Shown here in pieces: positions 1 through 8,284 of a DNA stretch of 36,473 bases. Numbering within the stretch: the stretch's first letter is position 1; each line of letters begins with the position of its first letter. Where the stretch lies: assembly GCA_013695475.1 (NCBI GenBank), contig JACDAJ010000040.1, positions 1-36,473 on the forward strand. Reading direction: 5' to 3'. Both the position numbers and the translations under genes were made by a program. The notes under the pieces are model-generated. The model searched no databases. It had not been told where the DNA came from and was given only the letters and a program-made list of their open reading frames with translations. This DNA comes from Rubrobacter sp. (lineage in GTDB: Bacteria; Actinomycetota; Rubrobacteria; Rubrobacterales; Rubrobacteraceae).

Positions 1-2589
1 CACAGACCCTATCCGAGTTCGTCCCTCGTCCCGCACAACGACCCGACCGTCCTTTTGACGACCGCCGGCATGCAGCAATTCATCAGCTTCTTCACCGGAG
101 AGGAGAAACCTCCGACCCCCCGAGCCGCAAGCTCCCAGAAATGCTTCCGCACCCCCGACATCGAAGAGGTCGGCGACGAGAGCCACCTCACCTTCTTCGA
201 GATGCTCGGCAATTTCTCCTTCGGAGACTATTTCAAAAAAGAGGCCGTCGAGTGGGCGTGGGAGTTTTTGACGAAGGAACTCGCCATCCCGGAGGAGAGG
301 TTGTGGATCACGATCTTCGAGGGCGACGAAGACGTTCCCGAAGACACCGAGGCGCGCGAGCTTTGGAAATCGGTCGGGGTTCCGGAGCATAAAATCTTCG
401 GCCTCCCGAAGAGCGAAAACTGGTGGGGGCCGCCCGGAGACTCCGGCCCATGCGGCCCGTGCTCGGAGGTTTATTACGACTACGGCGAGGAATATTCGAA
501 GGGCGATCCGGCCCTCGATCCGATATACGCGCCCGGCGGCGGCGAGGACGCGCCGCGCTTCCTCGAAATATGGAATCTTGTTTTCAACCAGTACGAGCAG
601 CGGAAGGACGGAACGCTCGTCCCGCTCGCGAAGACCGGAATTGACACCGGGATGGGCCTCGAACGCACCACGCAAGCCGTCCAAAATGAACTCTTCATTT
701 ACGACACCGACGTGTATTCGCCCGTCTTCGAGAAGGCGAAGGAATACACCGGAGTCGGTATCGGCGACTCCGATGCGACCGACCGTTCGCTTCGCATCCT
801 CGCAGACCATTCGCGTGGGATGGCCTTCCTCATCGCCGACGGTGTGAGGCCGGGGAATCAAGGCCGTGAGTATGTGCTTCGGCGCATCATTCGCCGGGCG
901 ACTCGGGAGGCTTATGTCCGGCTCTCGATGAGCGCGGAGGAGACGGCTTCGCTCGCGGAGACCGTCGTGGATCAAATGGGCGGTTTCTATTCGGAGCTTG
1001 AAAACTCTCGGTCGGACATAAAGAGGATCGTGGGTGAAGAGGCGGCTCGGTTCATCGAGATATACCACTCCGGCATGGATCTTTTGGAGGCGGAGATCGG
1101 GCGCATGGGCGATGAAAGTTTCCCCGGCGAGGTCGCGTTCATGCTCCACGACACGTTCGGGTTCCCGGTCGAGGTTACGAGGGACGTTTTGGAAGAGCGG
1201 GGCTTTGTCCTCGACGAGGAAGGTTTCCGGCGGGCGATGGAGGATCAAAGAGAGCGGGCCCGCTCGTCCGCCCAAACTTACGACCGGGCCGTGGCGGCGT
1301 TCCGGGGGGCGGAGATGAAAAGCCGCTTCGTCGGCTACGAGCGCGAGCAAATCGAGACTCGGGTCGCCGCCGCCGAACCCGTCCCGGACGCCGAGGGCGA
1401 GACGTATCTCGTGCTTGCGGAGAACCCGTTTTATGCGACGGGCGGCGGGCAGATCGCCGACGTCGGGTGGATCTCGTCGGACGCGGGGCAGGTCGAGGTC
1501 GTGGATGCGATCCCCGCCGGGGATTATCAGGTTCTCCGGACGAGGCCGGACAATGGAGCTTCCCTCCGGGTCGGGGACGACGTGACGGCCTCCATAAACC
1601 GGGTGAGGCGACATCAGATCGAGGCGAATCACACCGCGACTCATATTCTTCACTGGGCGCTTCGGACGGTTCTCGGGAAAGAGGTCGTCCAGGCGGGAAG
1701 CTACGTCGGGCCGGACAGGCTCCGCTTCGATTATCGGTATTCCGGGCGGGTCGGGGAAGAGGAGATCCGGCGCGTTCAAGAACAGTGCATACTCAAAGTC
1801 ACCGAGAACCAGCCCGTCCGATATTTCTCGACGACTTTGGACGAGGCTCGGAACCTCGGGGCGACGATGCTCTTCGGGGAGAAGTACGGTGATGTCGTGC
1901 GAGTCGTCGAGGTGGATGGTTTTTCGAGGGAGCTTTGCGGCGGGACTCATGTGAAGTCGAGCGCGGAGGTCGGGGCTTTCAAAATCGTCTCGAACCGGAA
2001 GCACGGCGCGGATCTCTTCCGCATCGAAGTCATCACCGGGCGCGAGGCTCTTTATTATCTCCTCCGGACGAGCGCGAAGGCCGAGGAACTCTCCGAGACG
2101 CTCCGCGTGGACGTGGACAAACTCCCGAACGCCGTCGCCGGACTGCGAAGCGAGGCTCGCGAGGCACGCGAGGCGTCCCGCGAAAGCACGCTCAAAAAAG
2201 GTCTCGAAGAAGTCGGGTCGCTCGTGCACAGCGCGGAGTCGGTGGACGGTGTGAAGGTCGTGGCCGGGGAGGTCGTCGCCTCCGATGTGAAGGGGCTTCG
2301 TCAAATATCCGACGATGTGAAGAACCGCCTCGGGAGTCCCGCCGCCGTCGTCCTCGCCGCCGACCTCGATGGGAAGGCCGTCCTCGTGGCGAACCTCCAT
2401 GAGGAAGTCGCGGACAAAGTGAAGGCCGGGGATATTGTGAAGGAGCTTTCCGGCGTTCTCGGGGGCGGGGGCGGTGGTTCTCCGACGATGGCGCAAGCCG
2501 GTGGCGGAAACCCGGAGGCGATTTCGGACGCGCTCGGGAAAGTACCCGCGCTTATGAGGGATCGGCTCGGTTCCGGGCGAGATTCGTAG
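1..2589 (+). CDS. alaS: Alanyl-tRNA synthetase, 5' end outside window
   Basis: Charges tRNA-Ala and edits mischarged Ser/Gly. The frame is open from base 1 and reads SSSLVPHNDPT near its start, so only roughly the first 20-30 residues of the usual N-terminus are missing. The class II core is clear (FFEMLGNFSFGDYFK, then TGMGLERTTQ). The editing/SAD domain carries the zinc motifs NHTATHILH and ELCGGTHV. The C-terminus has the DHHA1-type Gly-rich end, GVLGGGGGG, then SPTMAQAGG. It ends with TAG 3 nt before ruvX, in the alaS-ruvX-mltG order common in Gram-positive bacteria. No internal stop or frameshift is seen. Identification is secure; the true start cannot be seen. Confidence 0.97.
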   Translation, partial: HRPYPSSSLVPHNDPTVLLTTAGMQQFISFFTGEEKPPTPRAASSQKCFRTPDIEEVGDESHLTFFEMLGNFSFGDYFKKEAVEWAWEFLTKELAIPEERLWITIFEGDEDVPEDTEARELWKSVGVPEHKIFGLPKSENWWGPPGDSGPCGPCSEVYYDYGEEYSKGDPALDPIYAPGGGEDAPRFLEIWNLVFNQYEQRKDGTLVPLAKTGIDTGMGLERTTQAVQNELFIYDTDVYSPVFEKAKEYTGVGIGDSDATDRSLRILADHSRGMAFLIADGVRPGNQGREYVLRRIIRRATREAYVRLSMSAEETASLAETVVDQMGGFYSELENSRSDIKRIVGEEAARFIEIYHSGMDLLEAEIGRMGDESFPGEVAFMLHDTFGFPVEVTRDVLEERGFVLDEEGFRRAMEDQRERARSSAQTYDRAVAAFRGAEMKSRFVGYEREQIETRVAAAEPVPDAEGETYLVLAENPFYATGGGQIADVGWISSDAGQVEVVDAIPAGDYQVLRTRPDNGASLRVGDDVTASINRVRRHQIEANHTATHILHWALRTVLGKEVVQAGSYVGPDRLRFDYRYSGRVGEEEIRRVQEQCILKVTENQPVRYFSTTLDEARNLGATMLFGEKYGDVVRVVEVDGFSRELCGGTHVKSSAEVGAFKIVSNRKHGADLFRIEVITGREALYYLLRTSAKAEELSETLRVDVDKLPNAVAGLRSEAREAREASRESTLKKGLEEVGSLVHSAESVDGVKVVAGEVVASDVKGLRQISDDVKNRLGSPAAVVLAADLDGKAVLVANLHEEVADKVKAGDIVKELSGVLGGGGGGSPTMAQAGGGNPEAISDALGKVPALMRDRLGSGRDS

Positions 2590-2592
2590 GCG

Positions 2593-3054
2593 ATGTCTGT
2601 GGCTGTGGAGCGGGGGCGGGTCGCCGCCCTCGACGTCGGGGATGTGTGGACGGGGGTCGCAATTTCGGACGCGACGCGACAGATCGCCCGTCCGGTCGAG
2701 GTCGTCGGGAGCGGTGAATTGTCCGGCCTCCTCGAAAATCTCGTCCGCGAAGATGAAGTTTCCGAGGTCGTGGTCGGCGTTCCGAAGAACCTCCGTGGGG
2801 AGGTCGGGTTTCAAGCCCGGAAAATTTTGGATAAACTAAACGGGTTAAGAAATGAGTTCCCGGACACGAGGTTCGTCGAGTGGGACGAGCGTTTCACGAC
2901 TCGGATGGCGGCGGAAAGCGGCGCGGTCGGTCGCGGAAAAAAAGCGAAGAAGCGGGGCGCGAAGCGAGGCGTGGATCGCGCGGAAGGTCGCGTGGACGAT
3001 CTCGCGGCGGCTCGGATGCTTCAGGAATATCTGGAATCGAGGGGGGACATTTGA
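2593..3054 (+). CDS. ruvX: RuvX/YqgF Holliday-junction-resolvase-like nuclease
   Basis: 153-residue RNase H-fold protein of the YqgF/RuvX family, linked to 16S rRNA 5' processing and Holliday-junction resolution in other bacteria. Visible marks are the first acidic strand AALDVGDVWTGVAISD, the VVVGVPKNLRGEVG strand-loop, the EWDERFTT motif carrying the conserved Glu, and the C-terminal GRVDDLAAARMLQEYLE helix with the last Asp. A Lys/Arg/Gly-rich stretch (GRGKKAKKRGAKRG) sits in the loop before the last helix. The start is ATG 2593, 3 nt after the alaS stop. The end overlaps the proposed mltG TTG start (TTGA), so the genes are probably co-translated. Confidence 0.93.
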   Translation: MSVAVERGRVAALDVGDVWTGVAISDATRQIARPVEVVGSGELSGLLENLVREDEVSEVVVGVPKNLRGEVGFQARKILDKLNGLRNEFPDTRFVEWDERFTTRMAAESGAVGRGKKAKKRGAKRGVDRAEGRVDDLAAARMLQEYLESRGDI

Positions 3055-4238
3055 AACGTTACGACAAGAGGAGCCGCCGGGATCGCGAGGATCTCGACTC
3101 CCGGCTGAACGCGCTCGGCGCGTCGTCGGGAAGAGGCTCTTCGACGAGGGGCTCTTCGACGAGAGGCTCTTCGACGAGAAACCGGAAACGGAATCCTCGG
3201 AAGAAGAAGTCGAACATCGGCCCGGCCGTCGTGGGTCTCCTTCTCGTCGTGGCCGTCCTCGGGATCATATATTTGATCGTGTCGTCGGCGACGGGGGGTG
3301 GCGGCGAGGTCGCCGGGGAAGAATCGGGTGAATCCGTCCAGATCGAAGTCGTTCAGGGAGACACGCTGTCGAGCGTGGCCGACAAACTCGAGGCGGAGGG
3401 CGTCATCGGAAGCTCGTTCTTCTTCACGCTCCAGGCGAGGATGGGCGGCGAGGGTTCCGGGATCCGTCCGGGGCAATATGCTTTCGCCGCCGACGAGGGC
3501 AACGACGAGATCATGACGAAGCTCACCGAGGGCGAGGCCGTCCCGACGTTCGCCGTAACGGTTCCCGAGGGCCTCACCCTCGAAGAGACGGCCTCCGCCG
3601 TCGCCGAGAACGGCGAGATTTCGGCGGGCGAGTTTGAGGAGGCCGCGAACCGGACCGACTATGGATACGCCTTCCTCGAGGACGGGGCGATAAACGACAC
3701 CGAGGGATTCCTTTTCCCGAAAAGCTATGAGTTCGAGGAGGGGACGACGGCGGATCAAATAGTGAACCGCCTCCTCGAGCAATACCTCCTCGAAACCGAG
3801 AACGTTGACTTCGCGGCCGCCTCCGAGGAACTCAACCTCACCGAGTACGAGCTTCTCACGGTCGCCTCTCTCATCGAGCGCGAGGCCGCCAACGAGGCGG
3901 AGAAGCCGATCATCGCCTCGGTGATATACAACCGCATCCGGGCCGAGATGCCGCTCCAAATAGACGCGACCATACAATACGCGCGGGGCGAGCAGAAAGA
4001 GAACCTCTCGCTCCCCGACCTCGAAGTGGACTCGCCATACAACACGTACCAGAACACCGGCCTCCCGCCCGGCCCCATCGCCTCGCCGAGCCTCTCGTCC
4101 ATCGAGGCGGCGGTCAACCCGGACGAGACGGACTTCGTTTATTACGTCATAACGCCGGACGGGGGCGAACACTTCTTCACGGACAACTACGACGAGTTCC
4201 TCGTGGCGAAGGAGGAAGCCGGCCTCGGAGGGGCATAG
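3051..4238 (+). CDS. mltG: MltG/YceG endolytic murein transglycosylase
   Basis: Membrane-anchored enzyme that cuts nascent glycan strands and acts as a terminase for peptidoglycan synthesis. I start it at TTG 3051, because GAGGGG lies just upstream, TTGA overlaps the ruvX stop, and the protein (395 aa) then opens MKRYDKRSRRDRE. The basic cytoplasmic tail contains three copies of RGSST encoded by a 15-bp DNA repeat (about 3130-3180). One TM segment (GPAVVGLLLVVAVLGIIYLI) follows, then a LysM-like region (VVQGDTLSSVADKLEAEGV), then the catalytic domain with ASLIEREA (catalytic Glu), YNRI and the GLPPGPIASPS motif. A strong terminator follows 25 nt after the stop. Confidence 0.93.
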   Translation: MKRYDKRSRRDREDLDSRLNALGASSGRGSSTRGSSTRGSSTRNRKRNPRKKKSNIGPAVVGLLLVVAVLGIIYLIVSSATGGGGEVAGEESGESVQIEVVQGDTLSSVADKLEAEGVIGSSFFFTLQARMGGEGSGIRPGQYAFAADEGNDEIMTKLTEGEAVPTFAVTVPEGLTLEETASAVAENGEISAGEFEEAANRTDYGYAFLEDGAINDTEGFLFPKSYEFEEGTTADQIVNRLLEQYLLETENVDFAAASEELNLTEYELLTVASLIEREAANEAEKPIIASVIYNRIRAEMPLQIDATIQYARGEQKENLSLPDLEVDSPYNTYQNTGLPPGPIASPSLSSIEAAVNPDETDFVYYVITPDGGEHFFTDNYDEFLVAKEEAGLGGA

Positions 4239-4263
4239 CCCGCCCGGATCGCCGGACATCCCG

Positions 4264-4304
4264 GAGCCATGCGCGTCGAACAAACGCGCGTGGCTCTTTG
4301 TTTT
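4264..4304 (+). terminator. Rho-independent terminator after mltG
   Basis: A 13-bp stem (GAGCCATGCGCGT at 4264-4276 with ACGCGCGTGGCTC at 4284-4296, one G-U pair) encloses a 7-nt loop and is followed by TTTGTTTT. It closes the alaS-ruvX-mltG unit. Confidence 0.9.
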
Positions 4305-4671
4305 CGCCCGCGAGGCGGCGGAACGCGAAACGACACCGGGAACGGGCGAGCATAGTCGCCTCGCCGAGTCCGGATAATTCACGAAGTATCCTTCGGGGAA
4401 ACCGGGAGTCGGAAGTCGGGACGTTCCCGGCTCGCCCGCCCGGATGATTCCGCCCCCGCCCGGCGAACCCACTCTCCGCACTCGGAGGCGATGCGAAGGC
4501 GCGGGCGTCTCGCGCTTCGCCTTTCCCCACTCCCGATCCCACACGGTCTCATGAATTGTCCGGGCGAGTCGTCTCCCGACGAACCGGCGCATCCACGCGA
4601 AGAACGTCGCCGGGTTCGGTGTGGGGTCGTGTGGCGTGCGGCGAATGTGGATCCCATCAACCGGGATGCGA
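4305..4671. other. Intergenic stretch without a supported gene
   Basis: About 370 bp between the mltG terminator and the pilT promoter. Both strands are open over long stretches, as expected at this GC content. No reading frame has a ribosome-binding site, a convincing domain or neighbour-like codon use. Short GC-rich inverted repeats occur but none looks like a terminator. Related actinobacteria can have further genes (for example aroE or pilB) between mltG and pilT; I see no recognisable remnant of either. Confidence 0.5.
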
Positions 4672-4678
4672 AATAACT

Positions 4679-4707
4679 TTGCAAAAAATGTTATTTGGCC
4701 GTAGAGT
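4679..4707 (+). promoter_or_regulatory. Predicted promoter of pilT, leaderless arrangement
   Basis: TTGCAA (4679-4684) and TAGAGT (4702-4707) are separated by 17 bp. The pilT ATG begins at 4714, 6 nt after the -10 box, so the transcript would start at or next to the start codon. No Shine-Dalgarno sequence is seen. A 7-bp inverted repeat, AAATAAC (4672-4678) and GTTATTT (4690-4696), overlaps the -35 and could be an operator. Confidence 0.5.
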
Positions 4708-4713
4708 TCGGGG

Positions 4714-5835
4714 ATGGAAAGCGTCGGTGGAGAAGAGCTTCGCGCTTCGTTGTGGAATCTCCTCGTCGAGGCTGTTCGGCTCGGGGCGAGCGACCTCCAC
4801 ATCACGGCGGGTTCCCCGCCGATGCTTCGGATAGACGGCGAGCTCGCCCCGGCCGACGCCCCCGAGCTTTCACGCGAGGACACGCGGGCGATGGTCATGG
4901 AAATCCTCACCGAGGGGCAAAGAGCCGTACTCGAAGGGACGCTCGAGCTCGACTTCGGATACGAGCTTCCCGGCATATGCCGCTTCCGGGTGAATGCTTA
5001 TTTTCAAAGGGGTTGCCTCGGGGCGGCGTTCCGTCCCGTTTCGGAGGAGATACCTCGCCTCGAAGACCTCGGGTTGCCTCGCTCCGTTTTCGAGATGTCC
5101 GGGAAGCCCCGCGGCCTCATCCTCGTCACCGGGCCGACGGGGAGCGGGAAATCCACGACGCTCGCGGCGATGGTCGGCCGGATAAACGAGACGCGCCGGA
5201 GCCACATAATGAGCGTCGAAGACCCGATCGAGTTCCTCCATCGGAGCGGAAACTGCGTTGTTAACCAGCGCGAAGTCGGGGCCGACACGCGCAGCTTCGC
5301 GAGCGCGTTGAAGCACGTGCTTCGGCAAGACCCGGACGTCATCCTCGTGGGGGAGATGCGGGATCTCGAAACTATATCGCTCGCGATCACCGCCGCGGAG
5401 ACGGGGCATCTCGTGCTTTCGACGCTTCACACGCGGGACGCGCCGCAGACGATTGACCGGATCATAGACGTGTTCCCGCCGCACCAGCAAAACCAGGTTC
5501 GGGCGCAACTCGCGAACACGATTCAAGGCGTCGTCACGCAAGCCCTCGTGCCGAAAGTGGGCGGGGGGAGGGTGGCGGCGTGCGAGGTTCTCGTCCCGAC
5601 TCCGGGGGTGCGGAACCTCATCCGGGAGGGGAAGACGCATCAAATATATTCGGCGATCCAGGCGGGCGGGAAGTTCGGGATGCGGACGATGGACGCGGCT
5701 TTGGCGCGCCTTGTGAAACGCGGCCTCGTCGCGCCGGAGGAGGCTCGGAGGCACGCCACGGACATGGAAGAGATGAGCCGACTCTTCGACGGGGAGGCGA
5801 AGGCCGGGAAAAGAGCGACCGGGAGTCAACTATGA
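4714..5835 (+). CDS. pilT: PilT-type pilus retraction ATPase
   Basis: 373-residue hexameric ATPase that powers type IV pilus retraction at the cytoplasmic face of the membrane. Visible features are the N-terminal GASDLHITAGSPPMLRIDGE strand set, Walker A GPTGSGKSTT at residues 140-149, the GEMRDLETISLAITAAETGH Walker B/His-box region, and STLHT. The C-terminal VRNLIREGKTHQI is the PilT-specific variant of the AIRNLIRE retraction motif, which argues against PilB. The length fits PilT (about 340-370 aa). The stop overlaps pilC by ATGA. No pilB assembly ATPase is in the window, so the extension motor must lie elsewhere or be missing. Confidence 0.94.
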   Translation: MESVGGEELRASLWNLLVEAVRLGASDLHITAGSPPMLRIDGELAPADAPELSREDTRAMVMEILTEGQRAVLEGTLELDFGYELPGICRFRVNAYFQRGCLGAAFRPVSEEIPRLEDLGLPRSVFEMSGKPRGLILVTGPTGSGKSTTLAAMVGRINETRRSHIMSVEDPIEFLHRSGNCVVNQREVGADTRSFASALKHVLRQDPDVILVGEMRDLETISLAITAAETGHLVLSTLHTRDAPQTIDRIIDVFPPHQQNQVRAQLANTIQGVVTQALVPKVGGGRVAACEVLVPTPGVRNLIREGKTHQIYSAIQAGGKFGMRTMDAALARLVKRGLVAPEEARRHATDMEEMSRLFDGEAKAGKRATGSQL

Positions 5836-7043
5836 GCGTGTACAAATACAAAGCCCGCGACCCGAAAGGCGGGATCCTCCGCGACAAAATAGAGGGCGAA
5901 GACCGTGAAGCCGTCGCCGAGCTCCTTCGAAGCCGGGGCCTCCTCGTCATTGACGTGAGCGAGCAAGGAATCCGCGAGCGTGAGGTTTTCTCTCCATTCA
6001 AAGGGGTTCGGGCGGACGACCTCGTCATCTTCACGCGGCAGCTCGCCACCATGATCGAAGCCGGACTCCCGCTCGTCCGCTCGCTCCGCATACTCACCGA
6101 CCAGACCGAGTCGTCGAAGCTCCGGGAGGTCGTCGAGGCGGTTCGGAAGGACATCGAGTCCGGCTCGTCGCTCTCCGAGGCACTCCACCGCCACGAGGTC
6201 GTCTTCGGCAAACTTTACGTAGAGATGGTTCGGGCCGGGGAGGTCGGGGGCGCTTTGGATGAGGTTCTCCTCCGCGTCGCCGCGCAGCTTGAAAAGGATC
6301 AAGAATTAAAAAGGAAGGTTCGCGGCGCGTTGGCGTATCCGCTCTTCGTCCTCGCATTCGCGCTCGTCGCCGCTTTGTTCATGCTCGTCTTCATCGTCCC
6401 GATCTTCGCCGGAATGTACGCCGACCTCGGAGGCTCGCTTCCGCTCCCGACGAGGATCGCCCTCGGACTCTCGGACATCCTTACGGGCTTCGGCGGACTG
6501 GCGACGCTCGTGCTTTTCGCCGTCGGAGCCTTCTTCGTCGCGCGGTGGGCGCGAACCGAGGAAGGGCGAAAAGTATGGGGCCGCTTCGCGCTCAGAATAC
6601 CGCTCGGCATCGGGGGCGTGGTGAGGAAAGTCGCGCTCGCGCGGTGCGTGAGGACGCTCGGCGCGCTCATCTCGTCCGGCGTGCCGATTTTGCAAGCCCT
6701 CGAAATATCCGCCACTTCGTCCGGAAACCCCGTCGTCGAAGCCGCTCTCCTTCGCGCTCGGGATTCGATTCGGCAAGGTTCCCCGATCCACGCCCCGCTC
6801 GAAGCCGAACCCGTCTTTCCGCCGATGGTCGTGCGGATGATCGCCGTCGGGGAGGAGACCGGGAACCTCGACGGGATGCTCTCCAAAATCGCCGATTTCT
6901 ACGAGTCCGAAGTGGACAATACCGTCAAATCTCTCACCTCGATCATCGAGCCGGTCATGATCCTCATAGTCGGGGCGGTGGTCGGGGCGATCATAATCTC
7001 GATGTATTTGCCGATGTTCCGCATCTTCGAGCTTATCGAGTGA
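5832..7043 (+). CDS. pilC: PilC-type pilus inner-membrane platform protein
   Basis: 403-residue polytopic protein of the T2SSF/GspF family, the membrane platform with which PilB/PilT ATPases engage. The start at ATG 5832 overlaps the pilT stop (ATGA) and gives the typical opening MSVYKYKARDPKGG. Two repeated T2SSF cytoplasmic domains (roughly residues 65-190 and 265-390) are separated by TM segments: LFVLAFALVAALFMLVFIVP near 171-190, GLATLVLFAVGAFFVARW near 222-239, and a C-terminal VMILIVGAVVGAIIISMYLP. The gene stops 1 nt short of the converging minus-strand gene, so the pilus cluster is cut off abruptly here. Confidence 0.93.
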   Translation: MSVYKYKARDPKGGILRDKIEGEDREAVAELLRSRGLLVIDVSEQGIREREVFSPFKGVRADDLVIFTRQLATMIEAGLPLVRSLRILTDQTESSKLREVVEAVRKDIESGSSLSEALHRHEVVFGKLYVEMVRAGEVGGALDEVLLRVAAQLEKDQELKRKVRGALAYPLFVLAFALVAALFMLVFIVPIFAGMYADLGGSLPLPTRIALGLSDILTGFGGLATLVLFAVGAFFVARWARTEEGRKVWGRFALRIPLGIGGVVRKVALARCVRTLGALISSGVPILQALEISATSSGNPVVEAALLRARDSIRQGSPIHAPLEAEPVFPPMVVRMIAVGEETGNLDGMLSKIADFYESEVDNTVKSLTSIIEPVMILIVGAVVGAIIISMYLPMFRIFELIE

Positions 7044-7044
7044 G

Positions 7045-7329
7045 TTATGCGCGAAAGCCCATCACGGACACCGGCTCCTCGTTGAAACCTTCTTTCTTCC
7101 CCGGTGTCGTGAGCCGTTCGACGACCCGCTCGTGGCACCTTTCCCGATCCTCGACGGGGCTTCCCTCGACCGTGTACCATTCGTCCGCCCCGGCGTACCG
7201 GATGGTTATTTCGACGCCGCTTTCGACGGGCTTCGTGCATACTTCGAGGTCGCCGGAGATCGAGCCGACTTCGACGGTCATCACGCCGCCCGTCGTTGAC
7301 CGGAAGGTGGCGTATTTTTCTTCGGCCAT
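7045..7329 (-). CDS. Small protein of unknown function, partner of HNH gene
   Basis: I do not recognise this 94-residue protein. It has no signal peptide or membrane segment. It contains two Cys, a beta-rich first half (TGGVMTVEVGSISGDLEV, EITIRYAGADEWYTVEG) and a charged helical second half (EDRERCHERVVERL). The start ATG shares a base with the stop of the upstream nuclease gene (TAATG), so it is probably translated by reinitiation and belongs to the same two-gene unit. Its stop lies 1 nt from the pilC stop on the opposite strand. A role linked to the nuclease (inhibitor or accessory) is only a guess from the coupling. Confidence 0.6.
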   Translation of the reverse strand: MAEEKYATFRSTTGGVMTVEVGSISGDLEVCTKPVESGVEITIRYAGADEWYTVEGSPVEDRERCHERVVERLTTPGKKEGFNEEPVSVMGFRA

Positions 7330-8057
7330 TATCCAGCCTCGCAGGTCGCGAGCGTTTCTTCGAGGGCGGCTTTCTCCCCTTCGTTGACGGAGAGTTCATA
7401 CTCGGATTTGACGGAGACCCACCGCGCCGAATAGTCGCACCATGCTCCCTCGTCCGTGGGGCGCCATGTCTCGGGGCCTCGGTCGCCCTTCGAGCGGTTC
7501 TCGCCGGGGTCGGTGGAGAGGAGGTTTATTTGCGCGTTGGCGAACTCCTCGCGGAGCGGCTCGTCCCATTCGTCCGCGCCGCTTCTCCATGCGTTCGCGA
7601 GCGGGACGATGTGGTCAATGTCCACGCTCGACGAGTCGGTGATGGTTTCTCCGGCGTATGGATCGAGCCATTCCCCGGACTCGATGTCGCAACTTTCTCC
7701 GACTTCGACCGCATCGCCGTCGCGGATGAGCGAAGCGTCGCGGGTGTCGCACGATGAGTCGGGAGCCTCCCACCCGAACTCGTCCGCGCCGCTCCAGTGC
7801 GGGAACTCGTCGCGGGAATAGCCGGACATCGAACCCTCCGGCTCGACTTCGAGTGTGGCGAGCGCGTCCGAAGCCTCCGACGGACTCCCGGCTCCGCTCG
7901 TCCCGGTGGTGAGAGCCGCGTTTCCGCCGCCGCCTCCGCCCGTCAAACCCTCGATGTCAACGACGCCGAGCGCGAGTCCGGCGACCACGACGACGATGAC
8001 GGCCGCGCCGACGAGCAAACGGCTTTTCGAGCTTCCCCGCCTTCTTCTTCGAGCCAC
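7329..8057 (-). CDS. Exported/anchored HNH nuclease (DUF1524/GmrSD C-terminal type)
   Basis: 242-residue predicted extracytoplasmic nuclease. I start it at GTG 8057, preceded by GAGGGGGAG; an ATG at 8096 in frame lacks such a site. A basic N-terminus ([12 protein letters not shown]) precedes one hydrophobic segment (LLVGAAVIVVVVAGLALGVV), then a Gly/Ser linker. The nuclease domain contains YSRDEFPHW, the HNH core SSVDIDHIVPLANAWRSGA, INLLSTDPGENRSKGDRGPE and the end WCDYSARWVSVKSEY; four Cys lie in the exported part. This architecture is frequent in actinobacteria as a secreted or anchored HNH protein. It is cotranscribed with the small downstream gene and oriented against pilT-pilC. Confidence 0.85.
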   Translation of the reverse strand: MARRRRRGSSKSRLLVGAAVIVVVVAGLALGVVDIEGLTGGGGGGNAALTTGTSGAGSPSEASDALATLEVEPEGSMSGYSRDEFPHWSGADEFGWEAPDSSCDTRDASLIRDGDAVEVGESCDIESGEWLDPYAGETITDSSSVDIDHIVPLANAWRSGADEWDEPLREEFANAQINLLSTDPGENRSKGDRGPETWRPTDEGAWCDYSARWVSVKSEYELSVNEGEKAALEETLATCEAG

Positions 8058-8112
8058 GAATACTCCCCCTCGTTTTCGCCGGAGACACATTATCAAAGAA
8101 ACGCTCGAATGG

Positions 8113-8201
8113 TGGGGTCGCTCCGCTTCGTGAGGTCGTATTTCTCGAACTCACGAAGCCGGATCGTTCTCGCGGGGCGATCTCACGATTTCACGACCCC
8201 A
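8113..8201. promoter_or_regulatory. Nested inverted repeats between divergent HNH gene and rpe
   Basis: A 10-bp perfect inverted repeat, GCTTCGTGAG (8125-8134) and CTCACGAAGC (8150-8159), lies inside an 8-bp one, TGGGGTCG (8113-8120) and CGACCCCA (8194-8201). The motif TCACGA occurs three times (8151, 8183, 8191). The position between two divergent genes suggests an operator or a structured leader. A TATAAA/TAAAAT box at 8240-8247 may be the -10 of rpe, but no good -35 is seen. Confidence 0.4.
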
Positions 8202-8284
8202 CGTAAAGCAAAGCGCTCGAAGTGTTCGTCCGGATTCCATATAAAATAGCCGCGTCCGAAAACACATTCGAGGAGGTATGCACT

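Noticed and set aside
4305-4713. A minus-strand open frame upstream of pilT with protein-like stretches
   Set aside because: It is part of a very long GC-driven open frame that also runs antisense through mltG, has no start with a ribosome-binding site, matches no family I know, and overlaps a plausible promoter on the plus strand.
8278-8280. ATG right after GAGGAGGT as the rpe start
   Set aside because: Out of frame with the epimerase; the in-frame TTG at 8285 gives the normal N-terminus.
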